Positions 44,467-55,130 of a stretch of 64,000 nt of DNA are shown here, in pieces. Made by a program: the position numbers and the translations under genes. Source of the stretch: Dipteris shenzhenensis (Eukaryota; Polypodiophyta; Polypodiopsida; Gleicheniales); NCBI GenBank assembly GCA_047967505.1, contig CM106541.1; one strand, 5' to 3'. The notes beneath the pieces were generated by a model. It made no database searches and was not told the DNA's origin. It was given only the letters and a program-made list of their open reading frames with translations. The first letter of the stretch is position 1. The number at the start of each line of letters is the position of its first letter.

Positions 44467-46153
44467 TGATAAGGAAAAAATGGAAAGACAACCAGGAATT
44501 ATGTACTTCACCACGTCAGATAGGTGAGACTTCATAGGGATCAGCTGCAATGTGGGCTCGTAGATGATGAGCTTATGAACCAGGTTCCGGAGCAGATATC
44601 CAGAGCACACAAATAACAAGTCTATCTCCCACACAATCTGACTAGAACACATATAGACTCTTTGAAAGAGGGGAAAGACTACACAACCCGAAACATACTG
44701 AAGTTAGAACTGAACTTCCCCCCCAAAAAACTCAGAAAACAGTCAGCCTCAGAATACTATGAACCCACAGCCCACTGCTCAATGGCCAGCAAGACCCCCA
44801 AGATTAATCATTGCTTTGCTCACTCCCAGGTAGTTAGCATTTAACACTGCCCAACCATGAGTACACAACTTGAGGCAACGGTCAGCCTATGATCCTCGTG
44901 CCCACAAGCTGTCCAAAAGAACTAGCGGGTACAATCATGTGTAAACCTGCAGGTACGTTCACCGTACAAGCAGCCGTACAATCATACGTACGACAGCAGG
45001 TACTTACACCCCATACAACCATGCACAGTACATACGTACGATAGCAGGTACTTACACCCCATACAACCATGCACAGTAGTCCGTACAGCCTGCATTCAAT
45101 GACGACCATCCTCCGTACAGCTCGTAGAAGACATCTTTAATGACCCGTAAGTGCCCGTACAGCCTGCAATCAAGGCACCATACTACCAGCCTGTAGCAAT
45201 CAGCAATTAAGGCCCGTACAACCTCGTACTGCAGCCCGTACAAACCCACGCCTGAGATTCCGTACCAGTCCGTACGGAATTTAATGTCCGTCTGTACGTC
45301 GCTGTATCAGCAGCATTAGCTGGCATTCAATTGCTCCTCCCGTACACAATCCACTGCATCAGCCCGTACAAAGCCCGTACGGCTCTTTCCAGCCCTCAAC
45401 CCACGCACGTCACCCAATGCAAAGCTACCCTTAGGCATATTCCACACACTAGCATACACCCCCCGGTGTAGTGTTTCTCTATGCCTCAGTGCTCCTGAGC
45501 CCACGATCCTCTTCCTGCAAGTTGTCCCTTTATCTACGTCCAGCTCGTCGACTAGAAGCCTCCCTTCATCCATCACGTAGCCACCTTTGCATGAGCAGGA
45601 TGCCTTCCTAATTAGTCCAACCACCTTAGCCTAATCTGCCACCTCATCAGTGACATTTTACCACTCTCAAGACATTTCCCCCCAAATCACGTTAAATGCA
45701 CATTTTGGACCTTTAGTCACACAATTCCCACACACATTAGCATGCACATTAAAGCTTGCATGCAACCCCGTGCACACACATGAAAAGCCCCTTGACATGG
45801 ACACCATAACATATCAAATTCTTGTAACATGCAAGTGCACATTGACTCAGGAAAACATTAAAAAACCCTTCATGACTTGACTTTACATGACCCTAAAAAC
45901 ATTCCATTTGACCACACACTGGACACCCTTGCTCTGGAAGTCTGGTACAACCACATTGCATTTCATCATTTCCCACGAAGTCCCTGCAGAACATACTTTA
46001 TTATCTCAAAAAAAAAATACAACAGTCCATCATGCTTGTGAAAGAAAATCCACAAATGCCAAAAGCCCACACCTACCCTAGATGTGTAGAGCTATGTGCC
46101 TACCCACAGCCATATACAGTGGTAAAAAACTTGATACAGATTTTGTCCTATCA
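44467..46153 (-). repeat. Gypsy-4 5' LTR (right)
   Basis: The LTR is 1,687 bp. Relative to the left LTR it lacks about 38 bp near 44800 and has an extra tandem copy of about 57 bp near 44986-45100 (ACGTACGAYAGCAGGTACTT twice). It carries its own GTAC array. Confidence 0.9.
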
Positions 46154-46744
46154 ACGTTTCAAAAAAATTGGTGAAGTTTCAAACAACCAGATTGTATTGT
46201 TTTGGTCTAAAAAATATAAATATTATGCCTGCATACATTTGTTATGCCAAAACTGTGCAAAACTAGCTAAAAACATAGAAAAAGACTTGACAGAAAGCCT
46301 ATAATGGCCAATGGTAGAATAGATTATAGACTCCAAATTAGAAAGCTTAATCAAGCCTTCAACTTTATCAACAAGCCTATAATGGCCAATGCTAGAAATT
46401 AGAATAGAGTCTAGATTACAAAGCTCAATTAAGCCTTTAAATTTTAGAAATTAGATTTCAGTTGAGTAGATACTAGATAGGTCGCAAAAAATCAGATTTC
46501 AAATTACAAGTTACAAGCTCAAGCCTTAAACTTTATCATATTTCAGTTTTCACAAGTTTAGGAATCACAACCATGGAGTCTGGACATAAATCAAGTTCTC
46601 AGTTTCACTCTTGTAAATAGTCTGCTAGTCTATAGACTAGAACCTAGATTACATAACTCAAGAGTCAAGAGTGAAGGCATCAACTTTAAATTTCAAACAA
46701 AACTAAAGTTCAAACTCTAATGAAATATGAAAGAAAGTAGCAAG
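46154..46744. other. AT-rich flank of the hAT relic within LTR-3
   Basis: No coding. AAGCCTATAATGGCCAATG occurs twice (about 46297 and 46373). GAAACG/CGTTTC words cluster around the Gypsy-4 insertion point (37230-37250, 46154-46160). Confidence 0.5.
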
Positions 46745-47193
46745 TTAATTAGAATCAAGATCTGTAGGTGCTTGGGCATCTTCTCCTTGGCCCTCAGTCC
46801 CCTCCTCCTCCTCCCCATCATCACTATCAGAATCTGCAGAAGTGGATGAATCCTCTTTTGATGATGAGGAGGTCTCCTGTTCTTCTGGAGCAGCTGCTAT
46901 TAAAGTTGGTTCTGTTCTCCCTGCTCGTCTACGTGCCGGAGATTGTGTGGCACGTGCCAACGATGCCCGCTACTCAGCAATGAATGCACATGCATCATCA
47001 TCCTCATGCATAGGATGAAGCATTTCATCCTTAGGGACTTGCACACGTATCTTATCAGGATCCACCTTTGTGGACCTTCAATGGTCTTCATTTGTCGAAT
47101 AAGTCGTAGATTGGCATGGACATATACAAGCCTACCATACACCAAATGAATTAACAGTAAATACATGTAGGTTGTAGCATAACTATAATTCAA
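46745..47193 (-). pseudogene. hAT transposase C-terminal tail
   Basis: YVHANLRLI continues the hAT dimerisation domain. After a frame change and one stop near 46978, an acidic Ser/Asp/Glu-rich tail (SADSDSDDGEEEEGTEG) ends at the TAA/TAG near 46745. Confidence 0.6.
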
Positions 47194-47282
47194 ATGCTAA
47201 TAATGAACTGTGTGCTGAGTGCATATAAAAGAAAATAGATATGCTGAGTGCTCACACACAAAATTATCAATGCGAATATGAA

Positions 47283-47762
47283 TTACCTGTCAAGTTGTCC
47301 AGTGCTTAGTCTATTCCTTTTTTTAGTGTGTATAAGTGAGAACACACTCCAATTCCTTTCACAGGCGCTAGATGAGCAATCTTGTGAAAGGACTCGGAGG
47401 GGAATGCGCTTCAACTTCGGCGTGCCTTGACCATACTTCTCCCACCAGGTAACATGCCTCAACTGAGCATCACGGAGACATGCACGAGCTGATCCAAACT
47501 CCCCAAAGGAGTTCCTAAATGAGAGGAGTTGGTCCTCCAAAGCATCTTGCAATATTGCATCTTGATATGCACGTTCAAGGAAACCTGTCCACCTTGCAGT
47601 CAACTCAGCATCATCCGATTGGTCCTCCCTCCTCCATAGAGGATGCAAAATGTGTGCTACTGCATGAATAGGCCTATGGAACCATGTCCATCTTTTTTCC
47701 CACAAGGCCATAATCTCTTGCTCTCTGTAGGGTGCAAATGAAATATATTTAGGTTGCTGCAA
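47283..47762 (-). pseudogene. hAT transposase dimerisation domain
   Basis: WWEKYGQGTPKLKRIPLRVL followed by CSSSACERNWSVFSLIHTKK is the signature of the hAT C-terminal dimerisation domain of plant transposases. The N-terminal part (YREQEIMALWEKRWTWFHRP) belongs to the preceding helical region. The following GT-containing junction near 47285 could be a splice donor to the tail at 47193. Confidence 0.85.
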
Positions 47763-47921
47763 ACCTAGAATCTAGATTCTAGATTCTAAATACAAATGTA
47801 ACATCATACATGCAAAGCCTTAAAGCTGCAAATAAGAAAATTAATTGCAACCAACAGTGAATTGAAAAGTCAAGATTCCTGATTTGCATTTACCTTGTTG
47901 CATCAAGCCATGTGCACCCTT

Positions 47922-48558
47922 TCAATGCCTCTCCAACCTTCTCCATGAACTCATACACGAGTCCAATTGTGCATCCTTCTCTATCAACAAGTCGAAGGGT
48001 ACTGAAAAGGGGCCGCACAATTCCCACAATCTCTCAGCTGCATGCCAAAAATCACCATCAAACACAATGTCCTCAAAGGCAAGTGCCTTTGGTTTGCTGG
48101 ACTTATCCCAGCTCAACCGTTCCTCACTGACTACCATGCGCCTTAAGTTAGGTTTCACCTTTACCAAGCGTGACAAGACTATAAAGGGATAGGCAAAGCG
48201 GGTCTTTGAGGGCTTCAGAATCTCATGGGAGCTATGTTGCCGAAAAATTGCAAGGGCTCTATGCTTCCTTATTTAGTCCAGATGTCACAGATATAATGGG
48301 ACTCCTGGGAGGAGATCTAGGACCTACTAGTGTTGATGAGGCCTCAACTCGTGCCCTCTTTGACGGGCCACTTGGTGTGCCTCCCAAGGAAAGAATTACA
48401 TCATCTGGAACTTCTCCTACACATGGATTGACAGCCTTTCCAGTGAAACCAAGAAGATGTGCCCTTACACGAGGTGCACTATCACAAAATGAGCCACCAC
48501 AATGCTTACACTTCCATTGTTTCGAACCCGAAGCACCATACTGTTGCTCCACATGCAC
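47922..48558 (-). pseudogene. hAT transposase N-terminal parts with BED zinc finger
   Basis: The frame 48558-48259 has WKCKHCGGSFCDSAPRVRAH, a BED-type finger that would bind element ends. The frame 48176-47922 has FDGDFWHAAERLWELCGPF, the usual hAT core segment. The intervening DUF659-like region and much of the catalytic domain are not recognisable, so the gene is internally deleted or has lost exons. Confidence 0.7.
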
Positions 48559-49450
48559 TTGCTCCCAAACAGTGTCCTTTGCTCACCCCATCTCTAAGCT
48601 ATACTATCCTAAGTCCTTGGAAGTTGGAACTGGTTATAGGTTACTCTGTAGCCCTCTGACACTTCGAGTCTTTGACCTGCGAGGCAACCAATAATCCCTT
48701 TGATTATCTGTTGCTTCAAGCAAGACAAATTACAATAAATTTTTTATTGTGAATCGTGAATGTAGTAGTAAGTAATATGTATACTAATGAATATGACCAG
48801 CCAACTGCTTCCAATGCTCACAGCAGCTAGCTAATAGTTAGCTAACTGGCAATTAGCAGCATCATGCATGCAGCAATCTACTTGCCAGGCTCCAACGCAA
48901 CGACACATGGCAAGAAGGAGCACGTAGAAATTCTGCCAATGAACAAAAGGCCAGCGAGCTGTATACGAACCAAAGGGGCTAGTGAATCCACGAACAAAAG
49001 GGGCTACTATCGTCATGCATGATGCGATAACGAACCTGCGTCCACGATGCACTTGCGCTCATGTTTGTCGTTCAATTGGCGTTGGAGTAGCTATGCATGC
49101 AATCGATTGCTGCTCGTGGTACTTGCTTGCTAGCATTCTTTACCCTGAGAGAAGCCATGTATTTTTTGGGTTCAACCCTGGAGCTCCATAGTCTAGACTC
49201 AATCTCAGGGCGGGTTACCGCATATCTTCTGATGATGGTATGTCAGTGCCTTGTTTGGAACTTGATGTTCCGGGTTAGTTATCAAAGATTGTGGCTTTGG
49301 CCTTAGATTCTCTTTGATTGGAATCTCATGGAAAGTATAGCACACTCAAACTGATAGTCAAAGTATAGTTATTGGCATGGACTCATCTTCAGAGAGAGTT
49401 TTCGGGCTTTCTAGTAAACTCAGGAGTGAGTTCTTAGAGGAAGGGGAGTA
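48559..49450. other. Right part of the LTR-3 interior, no gene
   Basis: Contains a GCTAGCTAATAGTTAGCTAAC palindrome near 48823 and a purine tract GAGGAAGGGGAGTA at 49437-49450 that abuts the 3' LTR. Short frames show no domain. Confidence 0.5.
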
Positions 49451-50175
49451 TGTCATGTGCATGGTGTACCTAGGGTTGGATAGCAGGTTAACGTGGGTTA
49501 CGGGATAGCATTGGATGGCTATTTTTAGCGGAGATTGCTATATATAGAGATTGATTCATATATAGTGCTTGCTTTATATGGAGGGAGTTATTCATAGCAT
49601 TGTGCTATCTATAGCAGGCTTCCTTCTATATAGAGGGAGGGCCAGTGCTATTGTGTAGATCAGTTGAGCGCTCCTCAACTGATGGATGTGGACCATGGTG
49701 TACCTAGGGTTGGATAGTAGGTTAACATGGGTTACGGGATAGCATAGGGTTGGATGGCTATTTTTAGCCGAGATTGCTATATATAGAGATTGATTCATAT
49801 ATAGTGCTCGCTTTATATGGAGGGAGCTATTCATAGCATTGTGCTATCTATAGCAGGTTTCCTTCTATATAGAGGGAGGGCCAGTGCTATTGTGTAGATC
49901 AGTTGAGCGCTCCTCAACTGATGGATGGGACTTGGACCTAGGGCGGGTCTCTGGCCATCTACATGGCGGATCATAGGTGGTGTATCGAAGGTCCTCTGGA
50001 CGGGCTCAGGTGGTATGGGACGCCTGGGTTATATATGGGCCTATGGATGAGTCGAGCTATAGCGCATGTGCTCGGGGGTGGTCGGGAGGATCGAGGCACC
50101 TACGCTATGATTTTGGTTGTATTGAGGACGAGATTCTAGGTCAGTGATAGGGTCAGATCTTGCGGGGTCGTGTCA
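49451..50175 (+). repeat. LTR-3 3' LTR with internal 234-bp tandem duplication
   Basis: ATGGTGTACCTAGGGTTGGA occurs at 49461 and again at 49695, and the unit extends through GAGCGCTCCTCAACTGATGG. Subtracting one unit leaves about 491 bp, the same as the reconstructed length of the 5' LTR (about 490 bp). Confidence 0.9.
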
Positions 50176-50180
50176 GTATG

Positions 50181-51974
50181 GCTGATTATGCTAGGATCAA
50201 CCTTTGACCTTCTAATGCGTCCACAAAAACGGCTAGCTCACATTGTAAATGCCATAGAGGATGGCAGGGGGTGTGCACCTTTTTTGGCAACCCCTATTTG
50301 GTGCGAACTTTGCGTGTCACTCTCTCATAAAAAGCCATGATTGCCCTATAACGTTGTAGTGTAGGAGTCATGCAATGGCACGAACTCGTGGTACAAATTT
50401 GAAGGCCTTCCAAAAGTTCAAACAGCAACCGTATGCTCTGTTCTTGGTGTTGAGCCTCCTAGGCTCAGTGTGAAGATGTGATATAGTGTGGATTGATCTC
50501 ATTGGGCCATCAATCGACCAATCATATCCGATATTTACCTGCATCCATTGAGCCCCTTGCCTCGTGAATGGGTATGATGGGTTTTTTTTTTGTGCAAGGG
50601 GTTGGAACGTCTTCGTAGAATTCTTTGTTAAATAGCTTTGCTAGGATTCTATAACTTGATCGCCTCTTTTAGACATGCTGTGGTGAAGAGAGTAAGAGAT
50701 GGTGGGTCTAAGATGGGCAGGGGCTGCTCAAGAACGTGTCTTGTAAGCTTTGACTAGGTCCTTGATAGGACATGATGATCTCCTTTCTAAGAGGTTCATC
50801 CACATTGGATCATACCTTCATCCTCATAGAAGGACTCGAAGCATAAAGGTGTAATCCTGATCTCGTATGAACGTCCAATCACGCACATGGACACGCTCAC
50901 GCTCCTAGCAATGCTTATTGGTGTGTATCTCAAGAGCTGATCCATATGGAATCCTTTATCTTGTGGATGGTATGATGGCGTTTGTGGTGCAAGAGGTCGG
51001 AAAACCTTTGTAGAAGGCTTCCTTAAATAGGCTGGCTGATTGTGGCAAGTAATTCCAACTTCCCAGTACTTGTCTTTGCCATTCTATACGTTCTTGATCG
51101 CCGATTTTAAGTGTGCTGCTGTGATGAAGAGATTGGAGGTAGTGGGGCGAGGGATGTGCTGTAAGATGGGCATGGACTGGTCAGGAATGTCGGAAAGTGT
51201 GTCCACATAAACTTTCCAACACTAGGGTCATTGATAGGACGTGGTGATCCCGATCCAAGAGCTTCATCTAGAATTCTTAGGAGTAAGTGCTATATGGAGC
51301 TCTTGTTCATGGTGGACAGGAAAAGTGTTGTTTCTTGCATCATACTACATGTTGATACTCTTTCTGAGTTTGTTCCTGGTCAGGGTGTCCTTGTTTGATC
51401 TTGGAATGGCAATATTGCCTAAGCACTTTGTACTCGTCATCATACCAACGATTTTGAGTTACAAACTCTTTGGATGGCTTTCCTCTGTAGTGTGAAGGGA
51501 ATTGTTGCTGTGCTGCGATGTGGATGGAATAGTGAGGGTAAGGATTTGGCATCCATGTCTGGTTGCTCATCTTGGTGCTCTAGGAGGAAGGTGAGATAGA
51601 TACATGTATGGAGTTGTAAAAACATACTGGTAGTATGTGGATGATGAGGCTGTGTGTGTGTCCTTTAGAGCCTCATTGCGGCAATCTTTATATGATGCCT
51701 GCATGAGGGTGATATACATGCATCTTGCATTGAGCTTTTCTTTTTATGCTTCTGATCTGTGGAATACTCTCCATCTTGGAGACTTTCCCTCTTGTAAAGT
51801 TATGACATTATAAATACACTGCACTGGATTTTACCAAAAAAAAAAAAAAGTGTGTGTCCCAGATGGGTTGGGAGAATGTCAAGTTGAAGGATAGGTGGGA
51901 ATTCTCATCCTTCCAGCATGAGGGGGTGTACTGTGAGGTCAGAAATCTAATGTAGACCAGATTTGTGTGTGCAG
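50181..51974. other. End of giant intron 2 with a diverged tandem duplication
   Basis: Segments near 50480-50870 and 50880-51280 are diverged copies, sharing GGTATGATGG, GATGAAGAG-type and TTGATAGGAC words in order. A (A)13 run near 51837 follows ATAAATACACTGCACTGG. No gene. Confidence 0.55.
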
Positions 51975-52064
51975 CTTGCTGATGGGTTGCATGAGTTTGG
52001 AAGGGGTAGTTATGATAATGCCTTCACTGCCCTGGGTCCTTCTTTCAACACATACAAGCTCAAA
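51975..52064 (+). CDS. TTC38-like exon H
   Basis: Thirty codons beginning LADGLHEFGRGSYDNAFTAL match the family's LAEALYEYGKGNYKKALELL and continue exon G in phase 0 across 25,108 bp. The acceptor is TGTGCAG and the donor is gtaagt. Confidence 0.93.
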
Positions 52065-52204
52065 GTAAGTCATCTAGACAAAAGTGTATATCTTTATGAT
52101 TCTCATTGCAATGAGAACTGTATTTTTATTTTATCAACCCTATTCCTGATTATCAAATCTCCTTCGCGACACCTTTCAATCTTTCAAACCCTTGTTGAAA
52201 GCAG

Positions 52205-52289
52205 GCAGTTGGAGCATCGGATGAACAATTAGATGTCTTCGAAGAGCTGTGGTGTATTGTGGCTCTTCGTTCTGGTCACCTTCAAGAAG
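52205..52289 (+). CDS. TTC38-like exon I
   Basis: AVGASDEQLDVFEELWCIVA is the family's KVIGASDxQxDVFNEVW block. Its 85 nt end with the first base of a Val codon. The acceptor is AAGCAG and the donor is gttctg. Confidence 0.93.
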
Positions 52290-52407
52290 GTTCTGTGATT
52301 CCCAGACTACTCGTTTCTGATATCCTGGAAGTTTCCTTATTTGAAGCTCTTGACGTCAAAGGCAAATTGATTTACATAAGTTTTAATGTGCTATGCTTTA
52401 ATTTCAG

Positions 52408-52472
52408 TGTCAGAGACTCTGCACCGACGCATAAAAGAGATGCATGGATCACCTTTTACTTGGAAGTTAATG
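52408..52472 (+). CDS. TTC38-like exon J
   Basis: Two bases finish Val, then SETLHRRIKEMHGSPFTWKL matches the family's ERIKQRDGAPFLWRLL. The acceptor is TTTCAG; the donor gtatgg follows the ATG codon at 52470-52472. Confidence 0.9.
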
Positions 52473-52598
52473 GTATGGCTTCAATATCAATTCTTTCAGT
52501 ATATATCCAGACATGTAAGACGTTAAAATATGGACAGGTTTTCTTATAAAAAACTTGCAGTATCAAATGCTTGACGTTGGAGATTATTTTTATTTCAG

Positions 52599-52703
52599 GA
52601 AGAGTTTTACATTAATTCAGGTAGTCCCGAGGAAGCAAAAAGTGCGGCCAAGAAAGCGGGAGCTTTCAAAGATAGCTATGTTCAGTTTGCTGCAACATTG
52701 TGA
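52599..52703 (+). CDS. TTC38-like terminal exon K
   Basis: Thirty-four codons, EEFYINSGSPEEAKSAAKKA onward to FAATL, then TGA at 52701-52703. It parallels the family's last helix. The acceptor is ATTTCAG in phase 0. Confidence 0.9.
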   Translation, partial: EEFYINSGSPEEAKSAAKKAGAFKDSYVQFAATL

Positions 52704-52752
52704 CTTCTTGTGCTTAATCAAGATATCACAGATCGACTGTCTGAGATACTTG

Positions 52753-52798
<46 letters not shown>

Positions 52799-52835
52799 TA
52801 GATGGGGGTTCTTATCTGGATAAGGCAATCTCTTG
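52704..52835 (+). other. Probable 3' UTR start with (GA)n
   Basis: A GA microsatellite of about 17 units lies at 52760-52794, 57 bases past the stop codon. No clear polyadenylation signal was identified within the first few hundred bases. Confidence 0.5.
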
Positions 52836-53093
52836 TTGCTTTCTGTCAATCAGCATATATCTAAAGGTATCCGAGTTGTAACTGACTAGTAAATGCTAGC
52901 CACCATAATACGGCTGCCAATGAGTTCTTTTCCTGCAGATACTGTGGTATTATACCAAGCCCCATTGCTTTCTGTCAATCAGCATATATCTAAAGGTATC
53001 CAAGTTGTAACTCAGTAGTAAATGCTAGCCACCATAATACGGCTACCAATGAGTTCTTTTCCTGCAGATACTGTTGTATTATACCAAGCCCCA
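52836..53093. repeat. 129-bp tandem duplication just past the TTC38 stop
   Basis: Unit 1 (52836-52964) and unit 2 (52965-53093) start TTGCTTTCTGTCAATCAGCA and differ at only a handful of sites. Each contains TTCTTTTCCTGCAG followed by ATACTG, a good-looking splice acceptor. Confidence 0.93.
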
Positions 53094-53298
53094 TAAGTTA
53101 GAAGTAAACCTCTGGTTGATAGTTTTATGGGAGAAGTGAGAAGCTATTAGACACACTTGAATGGGATAGTGTTGTGTAACCATGTACATAATAGTTATCA
53201 AGCAGGTTATGCTTCTTCTACAGTTTATATGAAGAATGATGTTTAATTAAAGTTTTCTTATACTATACAGAACTTTTCAACCATGGTCGAAATGTGCT

Positions 53299-53321
53299 CT
53301 CTCTCTCTCTCTCTCTCTCTC
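53299..53321. repeat. (CT)n microsatellite
   Basis: About 11 CT units. Confidence 0.9.
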
Positions 53322-53661
53322 TCGTCATGGTACCCCTTGGCACAGTCTGGGGGTGAGAAAGGGACACGGTGAGAATCAGATACGGTGGGCAACAGGACTC
53401 ATGCTATTACAACAATATAAACCACAATGGCACAACAGAAACCCGGCCAAGTGTGGAATGGTTTACGAAAGGATTTACTTGGGATTGTAAGTGGTGAAAG
53501 CAATATGAATAGTTACGTTTCCTTGCCAATGAGTATCTCAATCAGGTCATATACATCTATGGCATCAATAAGGAAGGTTTCACACCATATTTGAATTCAT
53601 CAGCGCAAGATGCTTGTTGTCTACATTTAAAAGTAATATTCATGGTAATTTAGATCTTAGA

Positions 53662-53996
53662 GCAAGTGTAAAGTGATTTCTTATGAGTTGTGTGTGGGTA
53701 GATCGTATGTTTCTCCTTATGTTTTGAATTCTAGAAAGGCATTTTATAAATTTTGAATATGTGAATTTTCACTAACAGGGACAGTTATTATAACATTTAT
53801 CAATGCTATGGGGACATACATGTCATATAGCTGCAAGTGTAAAGTGCTCTCTTTTGAGTTGTGTGCGGGTAGATCATATGTTTCTCTCCTTATGTTTTGA
53901 ATTCTAGAAAGGCATTTTATAAATTCTGAATATGTGATTTTTCACTAAAGGGGGGACAGTTATTATAACATTTATCAATGTTATGGGGACATACTC
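53662..53996. repeat. 171-bp tandem duplication
   Basis: Two copies starting GCAAGTGTAAAGTG at 53662 and 53833 share GAATTCTAGAAAGGCATTTT and ATTATAACATTTATCAATG; they are about 90% alike by eye. Confidence 0.88.
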
Positions 53997-54594
53997 GCGC
54001 ACCTTTATTTTATTCTTATTTGTTTTGGCCCATGGAGGCTAATTAACCTATGTTTGTGCACGGTTATTTGATTTTATGCATAGGTTAATCTTTTAAGCCT
54101 ATGTCTAAGAGGGGTGCACATTATATGAAATTCAAGAAGGGTTTTGAACCCATAATCTTGTGCTTCACACACATGAGATAACTACAATATTATATATGGT
54201 CCTTCCTCCCCCTCCCCCTTTTGCATGTCCCTAACCCCCTTAATTAGCTTCCTCTTTAATGCCCCCTACCCTCCATTATTCTTTAATTGAAACTTCTCCC
54301 CTTCCCCTTTATTCCTTGGTTTAATCATGGCCTTGCCTTCTTCCTTTTCGCTCCTCTTCTTTTCCCCACAACTAAAGTTTTATTTTTCAAATGTCAGGGG
54401 GTACATACTTGGGCTTGATATTTGACATAACTTTATTCATATTTGCATAACATTGTTAGCATTACCTTCCTGGTAGCGCTCTAGTTACATTTTTGTTAAA
54501 AAGTGTCCCACACACTTTGTTGTCGAGTGGCCCCTTTCTATCTTTGTTCTTTCTCTCTCTTTCACACATACTCACACACTTTCTTTTTTTAAGA

Positions 54595-54595
54595 A

Positions 54596-54656
<61 letters not shown>
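54595..54656. repeat. Compound (CT)n(CA)n microsatellite
   Basis: About nine CT units run into about 21 CA units. Confidence 0.9.
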
Positions 54657-54660
<4 letters not shown>

Positions 54661-54783
54661 TTGCAAATCATTCAAACTTTCCTACACACGAGGTTCCATC
54701 ACAGGTGTTGCAAATTAATCATTCATTCATCTTGACAATTGTTTTCCTTTGATAGATCCACTTTGAAGGCAGTGTTAATGAAT

Positions 54784-55130
54784 ACTTGTACTCACTTGTT
54801 CTTTTTGTATCAAGCAAATTATCCACTTGTAGGTCTTCAATTTTCTCTCCAATTGTCTTTTAAATTTTGGTGATAAGCTCTAGATTTAGCTCATCAAATC
54901 ACTTTGAAATGATTTTGCATTAGGAATAGATGGTCAAAAAGCAGTGCTCACGAGTACTTGTACTCACTTGTTCTTTTTATATCAAGCAAATTATTTACTT
55001 GTAGGTCTTCATTTTTATAGTGTTCCTTTCAAATTTCTCTCCAATCGTCTTTGAAATTTAGTGATAAGCTCTAGATTTAGCTCATCAAATTACTCAGAAA
55101 TGATTTTGGGCTAGGAATAAATGGTCAAAA
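54784..55130. repeat. 172-bp tandem duplication
   Basis: Copies beginning ACTTGTACTCACTTGTTC at 54784 and 54956 share AAGCTCTAGATTTAGCTCAT and end in ATGGTCAAAAAG. Confidence 0.85.

Larger units (their letters stand above)
37255..46153 (-). mobile_element. Gypsy-4, Ty3/gypsy element on the minus strand, dual RNase H type
   Basis: LTRs 37255-38919 and 44467-46153 both read TGATAA...TTTTGTCCTRTCA on the + strand. ACGT flanks both ends (37251-37254, 46154-46157). Minus-strand order is PBS, a small zinc-knuckle ORF, gag, a repeat-rich spacer, protease, RT, RNase H, a second RNase H-like domain, integrase. RT before integrase marks gypsy, and the extra RNase H points to the Tat/Ogre lineage. It is inserted in LTR-3, hence younger. 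Stops and a frame break make it inactive. Confidence 0.9.
30445..50175 (+). mobile_element. LTR-3, non-autonomous LTR element with nested insertions
   Basis: The 5' LTR (30445-30734 plus 35571-35770) and 3' LTR (49451-50175) share TGTCATGTGCATGGTGTACC at the start and GCGGGGTCGTGTCA at the end. Flanking pentamers are both GTATG (30440-30444, 50176-50180). A PBS (TGGTATCAGAGCC, 35773) and a polypurine tract (GAGGAAGGGGAGTA) bracket the interior. Once Gypsy-4 and the hAT relic are removed, no gag or pol remains, so it must have relied on another element's enzymes. Confidence 0.9.
1..52703 (+). other. TTC38-like (tetratricopeptide repeat protein 38) gene span, 5' end outside window
   Basis: Eleven exons on the + strand join in consistent phase into one protein of about 420 residues that resembles the plant TTC38 family from mid-protein to the C-terminus. 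Landmarks are LVSLKRAQ, GMLAFPLLE, LCHVLQ, HNWWHLALCY, LNALGL-like VNALGLFLRL, LLAVWALA, GASDEQLDVF and a C-terminal helix ending FAATL. All ten introns begin GT and end AG. The family is a TPR-repeat helical protein thought to act as a scaffold; its biochemical role is poorly defined and nothing here refines it. Two introns are about 24.3 and 25.1 kb and consist almost wholly of nested retrotransposons, while the others are 106-271 bp. The first exons, perhaps 80-90 residues, lie upstream of base 1. One apparent -1 frame break occurs in the seventh visible exon (A run at 26708-26711). Annotation as TTC38-like rests on recalled family sequence, not a search. Confidence 0.88.
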
